From NCBI RefSeq assembly GCF_000262045.1, contig NZ_AJVF01000039.1, positions 868,001-932,000 on the forward strand: a DNA stretch of 64,000 nt. The letters are read 5' to 3'. Below the pieces are notes generated by a model. The model had not been told where the DNA came from. It did not search any database and saw only the letters and a program-made list of their open reading frames with translations. The DNA comes from Bacillus siamensis KCTC 13613. GTDB lineage: Bacteria; Bacillota; Bacilli; Bacillales; Bacillaceae. Below, piece by piece: positions 36,839 to 46,820 of this stretch (its first letter is position 1; every line of letters starts with the position of its first letter). The position numbers were made by a program, and so were the translations under genes.

Positions 36839-38363
36839 GTATGTTCCCTGCCTCCATTTGCTTACTTCCCGCCATTAAAAGACCAAGCTCCTGCTCGTCT
36901 GTTTCCGGCGGATTGACGTTTGCAATGATGCTGCCTTCAAAGATGACGGCGATGCGATCGCTGAGATTCATGATTTCATCAAGCTCAAAAGACAACAGCA
37001 GCACAGCTTTACCGGCGTCACGCTGCTCAATGAGCTTTTTATGGACGAATTCAATCGCGCCGACATCGAGCCCCCGAGTCGGCTGGGCGGCAATTAATAG
37101 ATCGGGATTTCTGTCCACTTCACGGCCGATAATGGCCTTTTGCTGATTTCCTCCCGAGAGAGCGCGCGCGGGCGTATATTCATCAGGCGTTCTGACGTCG
37201 TATTCTTCAATCAGGCTTCGCGCTTTGTCATAAATCGCATGTTTATTTAATATGCCGAAAGAAGAGTAGGGCTTTTGATAATAACTTTGCAGCACGATAT
37301 TTTCTCCGATCGGAAAATCAAGAACGAGTCCATGTTTATGCCTGTCCTGGGGGATATGCCCGATTCCTGATTCAGTGACTTTCCGCGGCGGCATGTTTTG
37401 CAGCTGTTTGCCGTTTAACGTGATCGTGCCGGCATGTGTTTTTCTGAGACCTGTAATGGCTTCGATTAATTCAGATTGGCCGTTGCCGTCAACGCCCGCA
37501 ATGCCGACGATTTCACCGGCTCTGACAGAGAGGGAGAGCTGTTTGACCGCCTCAACTCCGCGCGCGTCTTTCACCGTTACATCAGAAAGCGAAAGCACTT
37601 CCTGTTTCGGTACAGCCGGCTGTTTATCCGTCTTGAATGAAACTGCGCGTCCGACCATAAGGCTTGCCAGTTCATCCTGATCCGTATGTGCGACATCGAG
37701 TGTTGTAATGCCTTTTCCTTTCCGGATGATGGTGACACGGTCGCAGACTTCCATGATTTCTTTTAATTTGTGGGTGATGAGGATAATGGATTTTCCTTCA
37801 TTGACCAGGTTTTTCATAATCTGAATCAGTTCTTGAATTTCGTGCGGAGTCAGCACCGCGGTCGGCTCGTCAAAAATGAGAATGTCCGCGCCCCGGTAGA
37901 GGGTCTTTAATATTTCCGCCCGCTGCTGCATACCGACAGAAATATCGGCAACTTTAGCTTCAGGATCAATCTGCAGGCCGTAACGGTCGGAAATATCGCG
38001 CACGTCCCGGTCGGCGCGCTGTCTGTCAATCCGTCCTAATTTTTTCGGCTCTTTTCCGAGAATAATATTTTCTGAGACGGTAAAGGTATCCACAAGCATA
38101 AAATGCTGGTGCACCATTCCGATGCCGAGATCGTTGGCTTTGTTCGGGCTGTTGATGTGAACACGTTCACCCCGCACCCGGATTTCGCCTTTTTCCGGCT
38201 GATACAGGCCGAATAAAACGTTCATGAGTGTCGACTTCCCCGCGCCGTTTTCCCCGAGCAGGGCGTGTATTTCGCCTTTTTTCACTTGAAGCGTGACGTC
38301 ATCATTGGCAACGATTCCGGGAAACTCTTTGCGTATATTAAGCATTTCAATGATATAATCCAC
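36831..38363 (-). CDS. nupO: NupO (YufO), guanosine ABC transporter ATP-binding protein
   Basis: A 510-residue protein of two fused ABC domains. The first has a canonical Walker A (GENGAGKST) and Walker B (ILIFDEPTAVL). The second has a degenerate Walker A (GVDGNGQSE, Lys replaced by Gln), which is normal for this RbsA-like family. The start is GTG 38363 behind AAAAGGAGCG, giving the same length as B. subtilis YufO; a longer in-frame ATG version at 38459 would cross the upstream terminator hairpin and is rejected. Confidence 0.94.
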   Translation of the reverse strand: MDYIIEMLNIRKEFPGIVANDDVTLQVKKGEIHALLGENGAGKSTLMNVLFGLYQPEKGEIRVRGERVHINSPNKANDLGIGMVHQHFMLVDTFTVSENIILGKEPKKLGRIDRQRADRDVRDISDRYGLQIDPEAKVADISVGMQQRAEILKTLYRGADILIFDEPTAVLTPHEIQELIQIMKNLVNEGKSIILITHKLKEIMEVCDRVTIIRKGKGITTLDVAHTDQDELASLMVGRAVSFKTDKQPAVPKQEVLSLSDVTVKDARGVEAVKQLSLSVRAGEIVGIAGVDGNGQSELIEAITGLRKTHAGTITLNGKQLQNMPPRKVTESGIGHIPQDRHKHGLVLDFPIGENIVLQSYYQKPYSSFGILNKHAIYDKARSLIEEYDVRTPDEYTPARALSGGNQQKAIIGREVDRNPDLLIAAQPTRGLDVGAIEFVHKKLIEQRDAGKAVLLLSFELDEIMNLSDRIAVIFEGSIIANVNPPETDEQELGLLMAGSKQMEAGNIHD

Positions 38364-38411
38364 CGATTTGACGCTCCTTTTCAGAGATGCTTTGATGAAA
38401 AAGCTTGGCAA

Positions 38412-38443
38412 AAGAAAAGCTGCAAGAAGATGCAGCTTTTCCT
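38412..38443 (-). terminator. Second intra-operon hairpin between nupN and nupO
   Basis: AAAAGCTGCA / TGCAGCTTTT stem with TTTTCTTTT-like tail on the minus strand. With the hairpin at 38456-38498 it forms a tandem, probably leaky, terminator. Confidence 0.65.
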
Positions 38444-38455
38444 TCGCCGCTCTTT

Positions 38456-38498
38456 CCAAAAAAGAGAGGGGATAAGCACGAAAGTCTCCTTATCCCCT
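38456..38498 (-). terminator. Terminator directly after nupN
   Basis: 10-bp arms AGGGGATAAG (38467-38476) / CTTATCCCCT (38489-38498), then CTCTTTTTTT on the minus strand. It would let the lipoprotein gene be made in excess over the ATPase and permeases. Confidence 0.85.
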
Positions 38499-38504
38499 GA
38501 TTTC

Positions 38505-39578
38505 TTACTCAGCCTTGAAGGATTTCAATTCTTTTTCAGTTGAAGGGATCTCGAGTCCGTCCGCGATTTTCTTCTTCCAATCGTCTGTTGCTTTGATGAC
38601 ATCGTCAGAAAGGTTTTCCTTGTGATCCGAGATGCCGACTGCATCCTGTGCCAATCCGTAAGTTAATGTTTTGCCGCCCGGGAATTTGCCGTCACTTGCT
38701 TTTTTCGTTAAGTCCTTCACGGCTGTATCCACTTTTTTGACCATTGATGTGAGCGTGACATTGTCTTTTGTGCCTTCAACTTGACCTTCCGCATACTGGT
38801 CTTTATCAACGCCGATGACCCATACGTTGCGTTTCGGATCTTCTTTTTTAAGGTTTTTGGCTTCCGTGAAGACGCCCGTACCCGTTGCGCCGGCCGCGTG
38901 ATAAATGACGTCAACGCCTGATTTGTACATGCTTTCAGCTGTGGCTTTGCCGACATCGGCTTTGTCGAATCCGCCCGCATATTTCACTTCGACGGCCGCT
39001 TTCGGATTTGCGGCTTGTACACCGGCGCGGAAGCCGATTTCAAATTTTTTGATCAATTCAGACTCCATTCCGCCCACAAATCCGACTTTTCCCGTTTTGC
39101 TCGATAACGCAGCCGCTACTCCCGCGAGGAATGAACCTTCCTGCTCTTTAAATGTAAGGCTCGCCACGTTGTCTTTTTTGACAACGGCGTCAATAATCGC
39201 AAAATTCGTGTCTTTGCGCTGATCGGCGATTTCGCTGATGGAATCCTGCATCAGGTACCCGACGCCGTAAATCAGGTCAAAGTGTTCCCGTGCTAATTTA
39301 TTTAAGTTCGTTGTGTAATCTGCATCTGATTTTGATTGGAGATAGTCAAACCCGCTTTTGCCTTTTGTAAGCCCCTTGTCTTTTCCGAATGCCTGAATGC
39401 CTTCCCAAGCGGACTGGTTAAATGATTTGTCATCGACTCCGCCGATATCCGTGACCATGCCGACGGTAAAGTTTTTGCTGCCGGAGCCGTTTGCTTTGTC
39501 ACTCGAACCGCATGCGCTTAATAGGGTTCCGGCCGCCGCGATGAGCGCTACCGCCATTCCGATTTTGCGTTTTTTCAA
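38505..39578 (-). CDS. nupN: NupN (YufN), guanosine-binding lipoprotein
   Basis: A 357-residue BmpA-family substrate-binding protein with a lipoprotein signal ([15 protein letters not shown], lipidated Cys at residue 23) and family motifs [20 protein letters not shown] and YGVGYLM. It starts with TTG 39578, 8 bases behind AGGGGGG. It captures guanosine outside the membrane for NupOPQ. In B. subtilis the operon is repressed by CodY. Confidence 0.94.
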   Translation of the reverse strand: MKKRKIGMAVALIAAAGTLLSACGSSDKANGSGSKNFTVGMVTDIGGVDDKSFNQSAWEGIQAFGKDKGLTKGKSGFDYLQSKSDADYTTNLNKLAREHFDLIYGVGYLMQDSISEIADQRKDTNFAIIDAVVKKDNVASLTFKEQEGSFLAGVAAALSSKTGKVGFVGGMESELIKKFEIGFRAGVQAANPKAAVEVKYAGGFDKADVGKATAESMYKSGVDVIYHAAGATGTGVFTEAKNLKKEDPKRNVWVIGVDKDQYAEGQVEGTKDNVTLTSMVKKVDTAVKDLTKKASDGKFPGGKTLTYGLAQDAVGISDHKENLSDDVIKATDDWKKKIADGLEIPSTEKELKSFKAE

Positions 39579-39939
39579 AGATATAACCCCCCTGTAAAAT
39601 ATGGCTGATACCGTTTTTTTCAGACTTGAGCCGCCGACAGGATACAGAATCGAAAAAACTTTCTGATAATAGTGATGAGACGTCTCTCTTTTTCCCGCTT
39701 TGAGCGGCTGTCTCGTGTTAGTTCGGGACTTATGTCATATCTGAAAAGATCAGCTAACCAATCATAATTTATCATTTTACCCAGCATAAATAAATAGAAA
39801 TTTGCTTATTTTTAAAAAAATATCAATATTATGAATCTGTTTCCTCATTTGGATAAATCATAGGCGGCTCCGTCGGGTCATTATTCTTATATAGCATATC
39901 AAAACGGAATCTCAAGCCTTTTGTCAGGGGATATGACAG
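39579..39939 (-). promoter_or_regulatory. nupN upstream region with a CodY-box-like site
   Basis: About 400 bases with no gene. AACTTTCTGATAATA at 39657-39671 matches the CodY consensus AATTTTCWGAAAATT at 12 of 15 positions and lies about 80-95 bases before the nupN start. The far part (39760-39840) is strongly AT-rich and probably holds the promoter; no clear -35/-10 pair was settled on. I looked for a purine riboswitch fold and did not find one. Confidence 0.45.
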
Positions 39940-39974
39940 TAAAAAGCACCGTTCACGGCGGAACGGCGCTTTTG
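39940..39974 (-). terminator. Terminator after malR
   Basis: AAAAGC(G/A)CCGTTC / GAACGG(C/T)GCTTTT stem with one G-U pair on the minus strand and a T5 tail, starting 4 bases past the malR stop. Confidence 0.85.
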
Positions 39975-39977
39975 ACA

Positions 39978-40685
39978 TTATAAATATTGTTTTATGGTGC
40001 TGACATTGCCGGTGTTGATATGGTATTGAAAGACGGGTCTGCCGATCGTGCCGTACGCCATCTCTACGTTCAGCACTTGAATGTCTTCAAGAAATTTAAG
40101 GTATTTCCGGATGGAGACTTGCGAGATTTCAGTATGCTTGGCGAGGTCTTCCGTAGTAAAAGAGCTGTCGCCGAAAGATTCGATGCTCGCCCAGATGAGT
40201 TTAAGCGTGCTTTTTGTCAGTCCTTTCGGAAGGTGAACCTTTTCCGCCGCTACTTTCTTTTGAAAAAGCTCCGCATCTAATTCTTTCTGTGTCATGCTTC
40301 TGTGTGATTGATAAACCTTCTGCTTGCGTCTGTAGTCGGAAAGGGCGGTTTGAAAGCGGTCAAACTCAAATGGTTTGATTAAATAATCGACGGCGCCGTA
40401 CCGAAGTGTTTTTTTGATGACATCCAGCTCGCTTGCGGCTGAAATGACGATGACATCGACCGATTCATTTTGTTTGCGGATTTCCGTTAAAAGCTCAAGA
40501 CCGTTTTTTCCCGGCATATAAATGTCAAGGAGGATGAGGTCGATATGATGCTCGCTTAACACGTGCAGCGCGCTTTGAAAGGATGAAGCGATCCCTTTCA
40601 GCTGAAAGCCTTCAATCTGGCTGAGATAGCGTTTATTTAATTCACCCACCATGGGGTCGTCTTCAACTATGAGTACATTAATCAT
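39978..40685 (-). CDS. malR: MalR (YufM), response regulator for malate
   Basis: A 235-residue CitB/DcuR-type regulator: receiver domain with E8-D9-D10 and phospho-acceptor D54 ([10 protein letters not shown]), then a C-terminal DNA-binding domain ([20 protein letters not shown]). The start is the second of two adjacent ATGs, 6 bases from GGAGG, overlapping the malK stop. In B. subtilis MalR activates the malate transporters maeN and yflS and the malic enzyme ywkA. maeN is normally near by but is not in this window. Confidence 0.93.
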   Translation of the reverse strand: MINVLIVEDDPMVGELNKRYLSQIEGFQLKGIASSFQSALHVLSEHHIDLILLDIYMPGKNGLELLTEIRKQNESVDVIVISAASELDVIKKTLRYGAVDYLIKPFEFDRFQTALSDYRRKQKVYQSHRSMTQKELDAELFQKKVAAEKVHLPKGLTKSTLKLIWASIESFGDSSFTTEDLAKHTEISQVSIRKYLKFLEDIQVLNVEMAYGTIGRPVFQYHINTGNVSTIKQYL

Positions 40686-42279
40686 CATTTTCCTCCTTCG
40701 GTTCATACGGAATGCGAAGACTGAAAGTCGTTCCTTCATTCTTTTCACTTGTCACAATCATGTGGCCTTTTAAATTTTCTGTTGCCTGCTGGGTAAAATA
40801 GAGACCGAATCCCCGGTTTGTCCCTTTCGTGGAATAGCCTTGTTCAAAAATACGGGTTTGGTCTTCGGCGGACATTCCGGCCCCGGTGTCCGTAATTTCT
40901 ATATCAAGCAGTCGATCCTGAAACCGCATCGAACACGTAATGTTTTTTTTCGGCATCTGCGCCACCGCGTCAAGCGCATTGTTCAGCAGATTTCCGATAA
41001 TCGTAATGAGCTCGTGGATGACGGCGGGGTCCGCCGCATTCGGAATCATGCTGCCGAGCTGAATGTCCAGGTCAGCGCCCTGTTCGCGTATATAGCTTTG
41101 TTTTCCCAGCAGAAACCCTGCAAGAACCGGACTTTTGACATCGCTGATAATCTCGCTTGTTTCCGTCTTCTGCTGAATGGCGATATCCTTAATATAAGTG
41201 CCGAGATCATCATATTCTTTTAACTGGACAAGTCCTAAAATGACATGAAGCTTATTCATGAATTCATGGGACTGTGCTCTTAATGCGTTTGCATACATTT
41301 TAACACCGGACAGCTGTTCTGCTAAATGTTTGACCTCAGTTTTGTCCCTGAAAGTGGCGATCGCTCCGACGGTTTGTCCTTTCAGATGAATCGGAACCTC
41401 ATTAAAAACAAGCTCAAGTCCGTTAATGCGGATATCCCTGTCTTGAAGCGGTTTTTTCGTTTCAATCACCTGCTTCAGCCGGCTTTTCGGAAGAATATCG
41501 TTCACATCTTGATCGACCGGATTAGTCGGAATACCCATTTTAATAAAGAGGCGTTTCGCTTCGGCATTGGCGAGCTTAATTTTTCCCCGCGCGTCAACCG
41601 CGAGGATGCCTTCCTTCGTGGATTCGAGCATGGCGCTCCGCTCTTCAAGCAGAGTGGCAATTTCATAAGGCTCAAGACCGTACATAATGTTTTTAACGGT
41701 GCGGGCGACAATGACGGCTCCTATAACGCCGACAAAAATACTTACGCAGATAATGAAATAAAGCGGTCTCAAACTGTGGCTGACGACATCCTGTATTTTG
41801 TTAAGCGAAATTCCGACCGAAACGACGCCCACTTGTTTTTTATCTTTTCCGTAGATCGGAACGAAGGCTCTCATGGATTTCCCGAGCGTTCCCGCTGATG
41901 TGCTCGTTTTGATATGGCCGTGCATCGCCGGCTGTTCGTCTCCGCCGGTGAATTTCTTACCGATTTTATTTGCGTCGGGGTGGGTGAGACGGATGCTGTT
42001 CATATCCATCACCACGACAAATTCGGTTCCTGTCGTATGCTGGACATCCAGTGTATAGTGCCGGAGCTCTTGCAGCCCTTTTCTTGTTTGCAATGCCTGC
42101 GCGACACTCGGTGTTTCCGCGACCAGCTTTGCGGTTCGCAGGGCGGTTGTCCGCTCTTCTTCTTTCACGCGGTCTGCGGTCTGGACGCTGATAGTGAAAA
42201 AGGTGATACAAAGTGCGATAAGAACGACAATACAGACGAATATCGTTAATCGGGTTTGCAATTTTAATGTTTTTTTCAT
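40678..42279 (-). CDS. malK: MalK (YufL), malate sensor histidine kinase
   Basis: A 533-residue kinase of the CitA/DcuS family: membrane helix at about 10-30, external PAS-like sensor (about 35-165), second helix, cytoplasmic PAS domain, and a kinase core with the phospho-accepting histidine in [13 protein letters not shown] (about residue 338) and ATP-binding motifs NNALDAV, DTGAGM and [12 protein letters not shown] 42279 follows AAGGAAGG and gives the B. subtilis length. It senses external malate and phosphorylates MalR. Confidence 0.93.
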   Translation of the reverse strand: MKKTLKLQTRLTIFVCIVVLIALCITFFTISVQTADRVKEEERTTALRTAKLVAETPSVAQALQTRKGLQELRHYTLDVQHTTGTEFVVVMDMNSIRLTHPDANKIGKKFTGGDEQPAMHGHIKTSTSAGTLGKSMRAFVPIYGKDKKQVGVVSVGISLNKIQDVVSHSLRPLYFIICVSIFVGVIGAVIVARTVKNIMYGLEPYEIATLLEERSAMLESTKEGILAVDARGKIKLANAEAKRLFIKMGIPTNPVDQDVNDILPKSRLKQVIETKKPLQDRDIRINGLELVFNEVPIHLKGQTVGAIATFRDKTEVKHLAEQLSGVKMYANALRAQSHEFMNKLHVILGLVQLKEYDDLGTYIKDIAIQQKTETSEIISDVKSPVLAGFLLGKQSYIREQGADLDIQLGSMIPNAADPAVIHELITIIGNLLNNALDAVAQMPKKNITCSMRFQDRLLDIEITDTGAGMSAEDQTRIFEQGYSTKGTNRGFGLYFTQQATENLKGHMIVTSEKNEGTTFSLRIPYEPKEENDD

Positions 42280-42453
42280 GACAGCCTTCCTTACGTTTAT
42301 CATTCCCGCGTTCTACTTTACTCCGAAAAAGCCGGTTTGTGAAGATCGGGCTCTTATTTCGTAAAAGTGAGGAAAAATGGAATTTTTTATCTTGTCAATG
42401 TGTTTTAAGTCCTCCATAATAAGTGAAGTAGATTACAGAAAGGGACTTTTTAT

Positions 42454-43011
42454 ATGAAAAATACTTATTGGACGGGTTATTTTCCGCTCGTTGCGATTCT
42501 GCTTTTTAGTTCGTCATTATCCATTTCTACCTCGCTTTATGTCATGAAAATGCTTCAGACGCTCGGCATGTATCAGGGAATGCTGGATTATTTCTCTGAG
42601 AAAGGGATCAGACTGGCGCTTTTTGCAGCGTTCGCCCTTGTGTATTTTATGCTTTTTTCGGCTTTGAAGCTGATTGCAGACACAGTGACAGAGCTGTCTC
42701 TATTGTTTTTCACAAATGACCCTGAAGGGGAAAACCTGAAAAAAATCAGATTAGGCTCTTTAATTTATGTAGGCGGCGGAATTCTTTCCTTTGCGCTTGT
42801 GCAGAATGGTTTCTGGATTGCGGCGTTTTTTGCCGTTGTCACACTCGTTTATTTGATCTTCATGGTGTACAGAATCTATTCAACGCTCTCGGTCGTTTCG
42901 CTGATCGGTTTCATATTGCTCGAGATTCTGTTTTGGTTTACTTTTGTTATCGGTATTTTGTACATCTTTATCAAGCTTTATAATAGCATAATGGCTAGCT
43001 TACCTGTGTAA
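42454..43011 (+). CDS. yufK: YufK, membrane protein of unknown function
   Basis: A 185-residue protein with about five membrane helices (FPLVAILLFSSSLSISTSLY, LALFAAFALVYFMLFSALKL and others). AGAAAGGGA precedes the ATG. It is a monocistronic gene between malK (divergent) and yuxK (convergent), as in B. subtilis. No catalytic or transport signature was recognised. The stop codon lies inside its terminator stem. Confidence 0.82.
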   Translation: MKNTYWTGYFPLVAILLFSSSLSISTSLYVMKMLQTLGMYQGMLDYFSEKGIRLALFAAFALVYFMLFSALKLIADTVTELSLLFFTNDPEGENLKKIRLGSLIYVGGGILSFALVQNGFWIAAFFAVVTLVYLIFMVYRIYSTLSVVSLIGFILLEILFWFTFVIGILYIFIKLYNSIMASLPV

Positions 43012-43026
43012 GCTAGCCATTTTTAT
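42991..43026 (+). terminator. Terminator overlapping the yufK stop
   Basis: 13-bp perfect arms ATGGCTAGCTTAC / GTAAGCTAGCCAT with a 4-base loop and TTTTTA tail; the yufK TAA (43009-43011) is within the 3' arm. Confidence 0.9.
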
Positions 43027-43439
43027 TAGGATAGAAATCGGTTTTTGATCTCAGGGGAGGGGAGCATGCATGCTTCCTTCTTTCCGAACCATTTATAACG
43101 GCGCCGGGCGATGAAAGAATAAGCTCTGTCCCTGAGAGGGCGGGGCACTGCGAAAAAAACCGCTGACAGCCGCCAGGCCCCGGAGAGATGCCGGGCAGCC
43201 TTTAATACGGCTGCGGATTTTTTGTAGATCCGCCCGTTTTCGATAAAAATCATGCTGTCAAATTGTTCTGTCGGAAGTCCTTCTGATGCCAAAAGCTCCC
43301 GGGCGGTATCTGATTGCAATGATGCAAATGAGATCAGGCCGGCCGGATCGCGTTTAATGATGAATTGAACGGCGCCGCTGCATAAGTTGCAGACGCCGTC
43401 AAACAAAAGCACGCGGTCCGGAAGCTGAGCTGGTTTCAA
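43026..43439 (-). CDS. yuxK: YuxK, DCC family thiol-disulfide oxidoreductase-like protein
   Basis: A 137-residue protein of the DUF393/DCC family, named from the DxxCxxC motif near the N-terminus: LLFDGVCNLCSGAVQF. The two cysteines (spacing CxxC) suggest redox activity. The start is TTG 43439, 8 bases after GGAGGGG and 21 bases past the pbpD stop, so it is likely co-transcribed with pbpD. The substrate is unknown. Confidence 0.87.
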   Translation of the reverse strand: MKPAQLPDRVLLFDGVCNLCSGAVQFIIKRDPAGLISFASLQSDTARELLASEGLPTEQFDSMIFIENGRIYKKSAAVLKAARHLSGAWRLSAVFFAVPRPLRDRAYSFIARRRYKWFGKKEACMLPSPEIKNRFLS

Positions 43440-43460
43440 GTCGGATCCCCTCCATTATCT

Positions 43461-45335
43461 TTAATAAGCTGCCTGCAGCGTGTTTTTCCAGATCGAAAGC
43501 TGAGGGCTTGCGTCATGCAGATATTCGACGCTTGACGGTGTATCCTTGCCGACCCATACCCCCATCGTGTAAGCATCCGTCAGGCCGACAAACCACATAT
43601 CGTGATAGTCATTTGACGTCCCTGATTTTCCGCCGACGTACGGAGCTTTAAAGTTCGCTTTTTTCCCTGTTCCGCTTTTCACGACGGCTTTCATCATTTC
43701 TTTGATCTGCATGTTGGTCCGCACGCTGAATACCTGCGTCGGCTCATCTTTCCATTTTAATATCGTTTTTCCTTTTAAATCAGTCACTTTCGTAATCGCG
43801 TGACTCGGCGTATAAACGCCGTTGTTTCCGAACGTGGTGTACGCATTGGTCATTTCAAGCGGCGTCATGCCGTTTGTAAAACCGCCAAGCGCCGCAGGCA
43901 GACGGTAATCCGCGCTGACCAGCTTCGCGAAATGAAACGGTTCAAGATAGCTGAACGCCTTATTGACGCCCACGCGGTCCATGATTCTGATGGCCGGTGT
44001 ATTGTACGAGTATTTAAACGCCGTTTCCAGCGTAACCGTCCCGTACGTGCGGTTATTATAGTTCTGCGGGCAGTAATCCGCACTGCAGAATTTGCTTGCG
44101 TCAATCTTGCTGTGCGGCGTTGCGCCGGTCTTTTCAATGTAAGGCCCGTAATCAAGCAGCGGCTTAATGGATGAACCGGGCTGTCTGTATGCCTGATAGG
44201 CGCGGTTGAAATCATATTTATGATAATCTTTCCCGCCTGAAAGCGCGATAATCTGATGCGTCTGATGATTAATCACGGCCGCTCCGCCCTGAACGCCTGC
44301 ATACGGCAGATTTTGATTCACTTGGGCGACGACCTGATTTTGCATATACGGATTCAGCGCCGTATAAATCTTCACACCGTCTTTTAACAATGTGCCGACT
44401 CTATCGGAAAGCTCACTCTGTATTTTTTGTTTCGCCTTTCCGGAAGCTTTTTCAAGGCGTTTGTCATAGCCTTCAGATGATGAAACAAGCTGTGTGAATT
44501 CATCATTTACATAGGAAACATAGTCAGGATATTTGTTTGTTTTTTCGTTTATATCAAGCTTGATCTTTTCCTTTTCGGCTTTTTTCAGCTGTTTTCCGGA
44601 TATGACACCCGCTTTTTTTAATCCGTTAAGCAATCTGACTTGTCGTTTTTTCGTATAGTCAAAATGCTTGAGAGGATCATATAATGTAGGGTTATTAGGG
44701 ATGGCGCAGATAAAGGCCATTTCTCCCAAGGTGAGAGATTTCAGCGGCTTGCTGAAATAAAATTGTGCCGCCGAACCGACACCGTATACACCGTTATTAA
44801 AATAAATCGTATTTAAGTAGCCTTCCAAAATCTCATCTTTGCTGTATTTTTTCTCAAGCTGATAGGAATAGGCCAGCTCCGTCAGTTTTCGGCTGAAGGT
44901 GCGTTCATGGCTTAAATACACATTTCTCGCCAGCTGCTGGGTGATGGTGCTGGCGCCCTGGTCAATTTTATGATCTTTGAAATTGGAGGCGGCCGCTCTG
45001 ACCATCCCCATAAAGTCAAACCCTTTATGCTCATAAAAATGACGGTCTTCAGAGGTTAAAAACAGCTGTTTTACCTCATTCGGTATTTTATTAAAGGGCA
45101 CGATCACGCGGTTCTCATGATCGCTGACAATCTCAGAAACAAGGCTTCCGTCCCTGTCATACATGTAACTGTTTTGAACCAGGTTGATCGCTTTTAAATC
45201 AATATGTTTATCGAGCACCTGATCAAAAGGCTTGATTTGTTTTACCTCTTTGCCGGAAGCAATAACTGTAAATGCAAACAACGGGATAATGCCGAGCAGC
45301 AAAATCCATCCGATTATTTTACGTACCATGGTCAC
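43461..45335 (-). CDS. pbpD: PbpD, class A penicillin-binding protein 4
   Basis: A 624-residue bifunctional peptidoglycan synthase with an N-terminal membrane anchor (IIGWILLLGIIPLFAFTVIA), a glycosyltransferase domain (EDRHFYEHKGFDFMG, QGASTITQQLARN) and a transpeptidase domain with SSIK (about residue 385), SYN and KSG (GGKSGTSNDYHD) boxes. The last box has Ser in place of the commoner Thr of KTG, an accepted variant. The start is GTG 45335, 8 bases after AGGAG; an ATG two codons later is possible. Vegetative wall synthesis; not essential in B. subtilis. Confidence 0.95.
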   Translation of the reverse strand: MTMVRKIIGWILLLGIIPLFAFTVIASGKEVKQIKPFDQVLDKHIDLKAINLVQNSYMYDRDGSLVSEIVSDHENRVIVPFNKIPNEVKQLFLTSEDRHFYEHKGFDFMGMVRAAASNFKDHKIDQGASTITQQLARNVYLSHERTFSRKLTELAYSYQLEKKYSKDEILEGYLNTIYFNNGVYGVGSAAQFYFSKPLKSLTLGEMAFICAIPNNPTLYDPLKHFDYTKKRQVRLLNGLKKAGVISGKQLKKAEKEKIKLDINEKTNKYPDYVSYVNDEFTQLVSSSEGYDKRLEKASGKAKQKIQSELSDRVGTLLKDGVKIYTALNPYMQNQVVAQVNQNLPYAGVQGGAAVINHQTHQIIALSGGKDYHKYDFNRAYQAYRQPGSSIKPLLDYGPYIEKTGATPHSKIDASKFCSADYCPQNYNNRTYGTVTLETAFKYSYNTPAIRIMDRVGVNKAFSYLEPFHFAKLVSADYRLPAALGGFTNGMTPLEMTNAYTTFGNNGVYTPSHAITKVTDLKGKTILKWKDEPTQVFSVRTNMQIKEMMKAVVKSGTGKKANFKAPYVGGKSGTSNDYHDMWFVGLTDAYTMGVWVGKDTPSSVEYLHDASPQLSIWKNTLQAAY

Positions 45336-45425
45336 TCTCTTTTCTCCTGATTTCTAGCCATATCGTATCATTCTTTTAAGAATACGAGAAGGTTAAATTT
45401 AGAAGAAATCATAATTGCTGATCGG

Positions 45426-46634
45426 TCAGCCCGCATCAGACGCTGTATCTTTTTGCAAATGTCCGGCCAGCCATAAAAGCCCCGCGCCTGCCAAAAAGAG
45501 AAAAGCGGTGACGTAGAAAGCGGCCGAAATGGAAAAGCCGCTTGACACCGCACCGCCGAGCAGAGGGCCGATTACGTTTCCGAGAAAACGAAAGCTGACG
45601 TTATAGCCGAGCACCTCCCCCTGAATGCTGCCCGGCGCCCTGACGCGGATCGCTGCCGTCATACAAGGCAGCGTCCCGCCCATGACCATCCCGAACAGAA
45701 ATCTGAAGACTAAAAGGATGGAAAGGGAGGAGGCGAGCGCCTGCGGAATAAAAAAAACCGCTGAGGCAATCAAAAGCACGATTAAGATCCGGCTGTGGCC
45801 GAAGCGGTCGCCGAGGTCTCCCCATTTCCGGGCAAGCAGCAAGCTTCCGAGTCCGGTCGCAGAAAACGCCATTCCGGAGAAAAAGGCTAAATTAACAGGT
45901 CCGTGCAGCTCATTAACATATAAAGCGAGAAGCGGCTGAATACTGAAATTGCCGGTCTGCACGATCATAGTAAGCACCATCATCGCCCAAAGCGCGGGCT
46001 GGTGAAAAATATAAGAGAGCACCTGTTTTCTGGAGTAGGTTTTCCGCTTGCTTTGTTTCTCGCTGAGCGGCTGCTCATTGACCTGAAATAAAACGAGAAG
46101 CACAGATGCGAAAATGACAAAAGACGTAATAAAAAACGTGTACGTAAACCCGAAGCTGTCAGCAAGCAGCCCGCCCAGCATCGGTCCGAATAAAGTGCCT
46201 GACACCTGACCCATCTGCAGCGTGCCGAGTGTTTTCCCGGCAGTCTCTTTCGGCGTCTGCGCCGAAATCATCGCCAGTGATGTCGGAACAAAGCCCGTGA
46301 CAAGGCCCATAAGCAGCCGGAGGACAAACAGCTGATAAACCGATGTCACAAACCCCATCAATAAAATGCTGACGGCAATGCCGGTGCCGGTAATCAAGAG
46401 AATTTTTTTGTAGCCGCGCTTATCGCCGAATCTTCCCCAAAACGGGGAAATCACAAACGCCATTAAAAACGTGACGCCGAACACATAACCGCTCCATCTC
46501 TGCACATACCCGCCCGAATGGGGGCTGATCGTTTCAATATATAACGAAAGAAACGGAACAATCATAGTCATGCTGGCGGAAATAAAGAAATTTGTAATCC
46601 AAATGACGACGAAGTTCTTCTTACGGACAGAAAT
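45426..46634 (-). CDS. yuxJ: YuxJ, major facilitator superfamily efflux transporter
   Basis: An MFS protein with about 12 membrane helices and motif A (GRFGDKRGYKKILL). The first ATG in frame (46571) would cut the first helix in half. The open frame continues upstream as RKKNFVVIWITNFFISAS, a normal MFS N-terminus, with no ATG, GTG or TTG. The best fit is an ATT start at 46634 just after GAAGGTGAT, giving 402 residues. A TATAAT lies about 30 bases farther upstream. The substrate is unknown; relatives pump drugs. Confidence 0.87.
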   Translation of the reverse strand: MSVRKKNFVVIWITNFFISASMTMIVPFLSLYIETISPHSGGYVQRWSGYVFGVTFLMAFVISPFWGRFGDKRGYKKILLITGTGIAVSILLMGFVTSVYQLFVLRLLMGLVTGFVPTSLAMISAQTPKETAGKTLGTLQMGQVSGTLFGPMLGGLLADSFGFTYTFFITSFVIFASVLLVLFQVNEQPLSEKQSKRKTYSRKQVLSYIFHQPALWAMMVLTMIVQTGNFSIQPLLALYVNELHGPVNLAFFSGMAFSATGLGSLLLARKWGDLGDRFGHSRILIVLLIASAVFFIPQALASSLSILLVFRFLFGMVMGGTLPCMTAAIRVRAPGSIQGEVLGYNVSFRFLGNVIGPLLGGAVSSGFSISAAFYVTAFLFLAGAGLLWLAGHLQKDTASDAG

Positions 46635-46820
46635 AACATCACCTTCTTTACTTTTCGTGTGTCTAATTATAAGTATATAGGAATGAATCCGGTATTTGTA
46701 TTTTCGATGCGGATATAGGAAAATTCATTATTTTTAGAAAATGAAGAAAGTTTCAGAGGGGAAACTGATATACTATCATAAAATATCATTTTTGATCGGA
46801 GGAAAGGCAGGTGTAAAAAA

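Noticed and set aside
36831-38459. Long form of nupO starting at 38459
   Set aside because: It would run through the intra-operon hairpin; GTG 38363 has a ribosome site and matches family length.
39700-39940. Purine riboswitch upstream of nupN
   Set aside because: The conserved J1/2, J2/3 and loop sequences of the purine aptamer are absent; only AT-rich sequence and a CodY-like site are seen.
41326-41898. 190-codon plus-strand frame inside malK
   Set aside because: Antisense to the PAS and sensor part of malK; no family resemblance and no ribosome site.
43800-44174. Arg-rich 124-codon frame opposite pbpD
   Set aside because: Its composition is a by-product of the pbpD code on the other strand.
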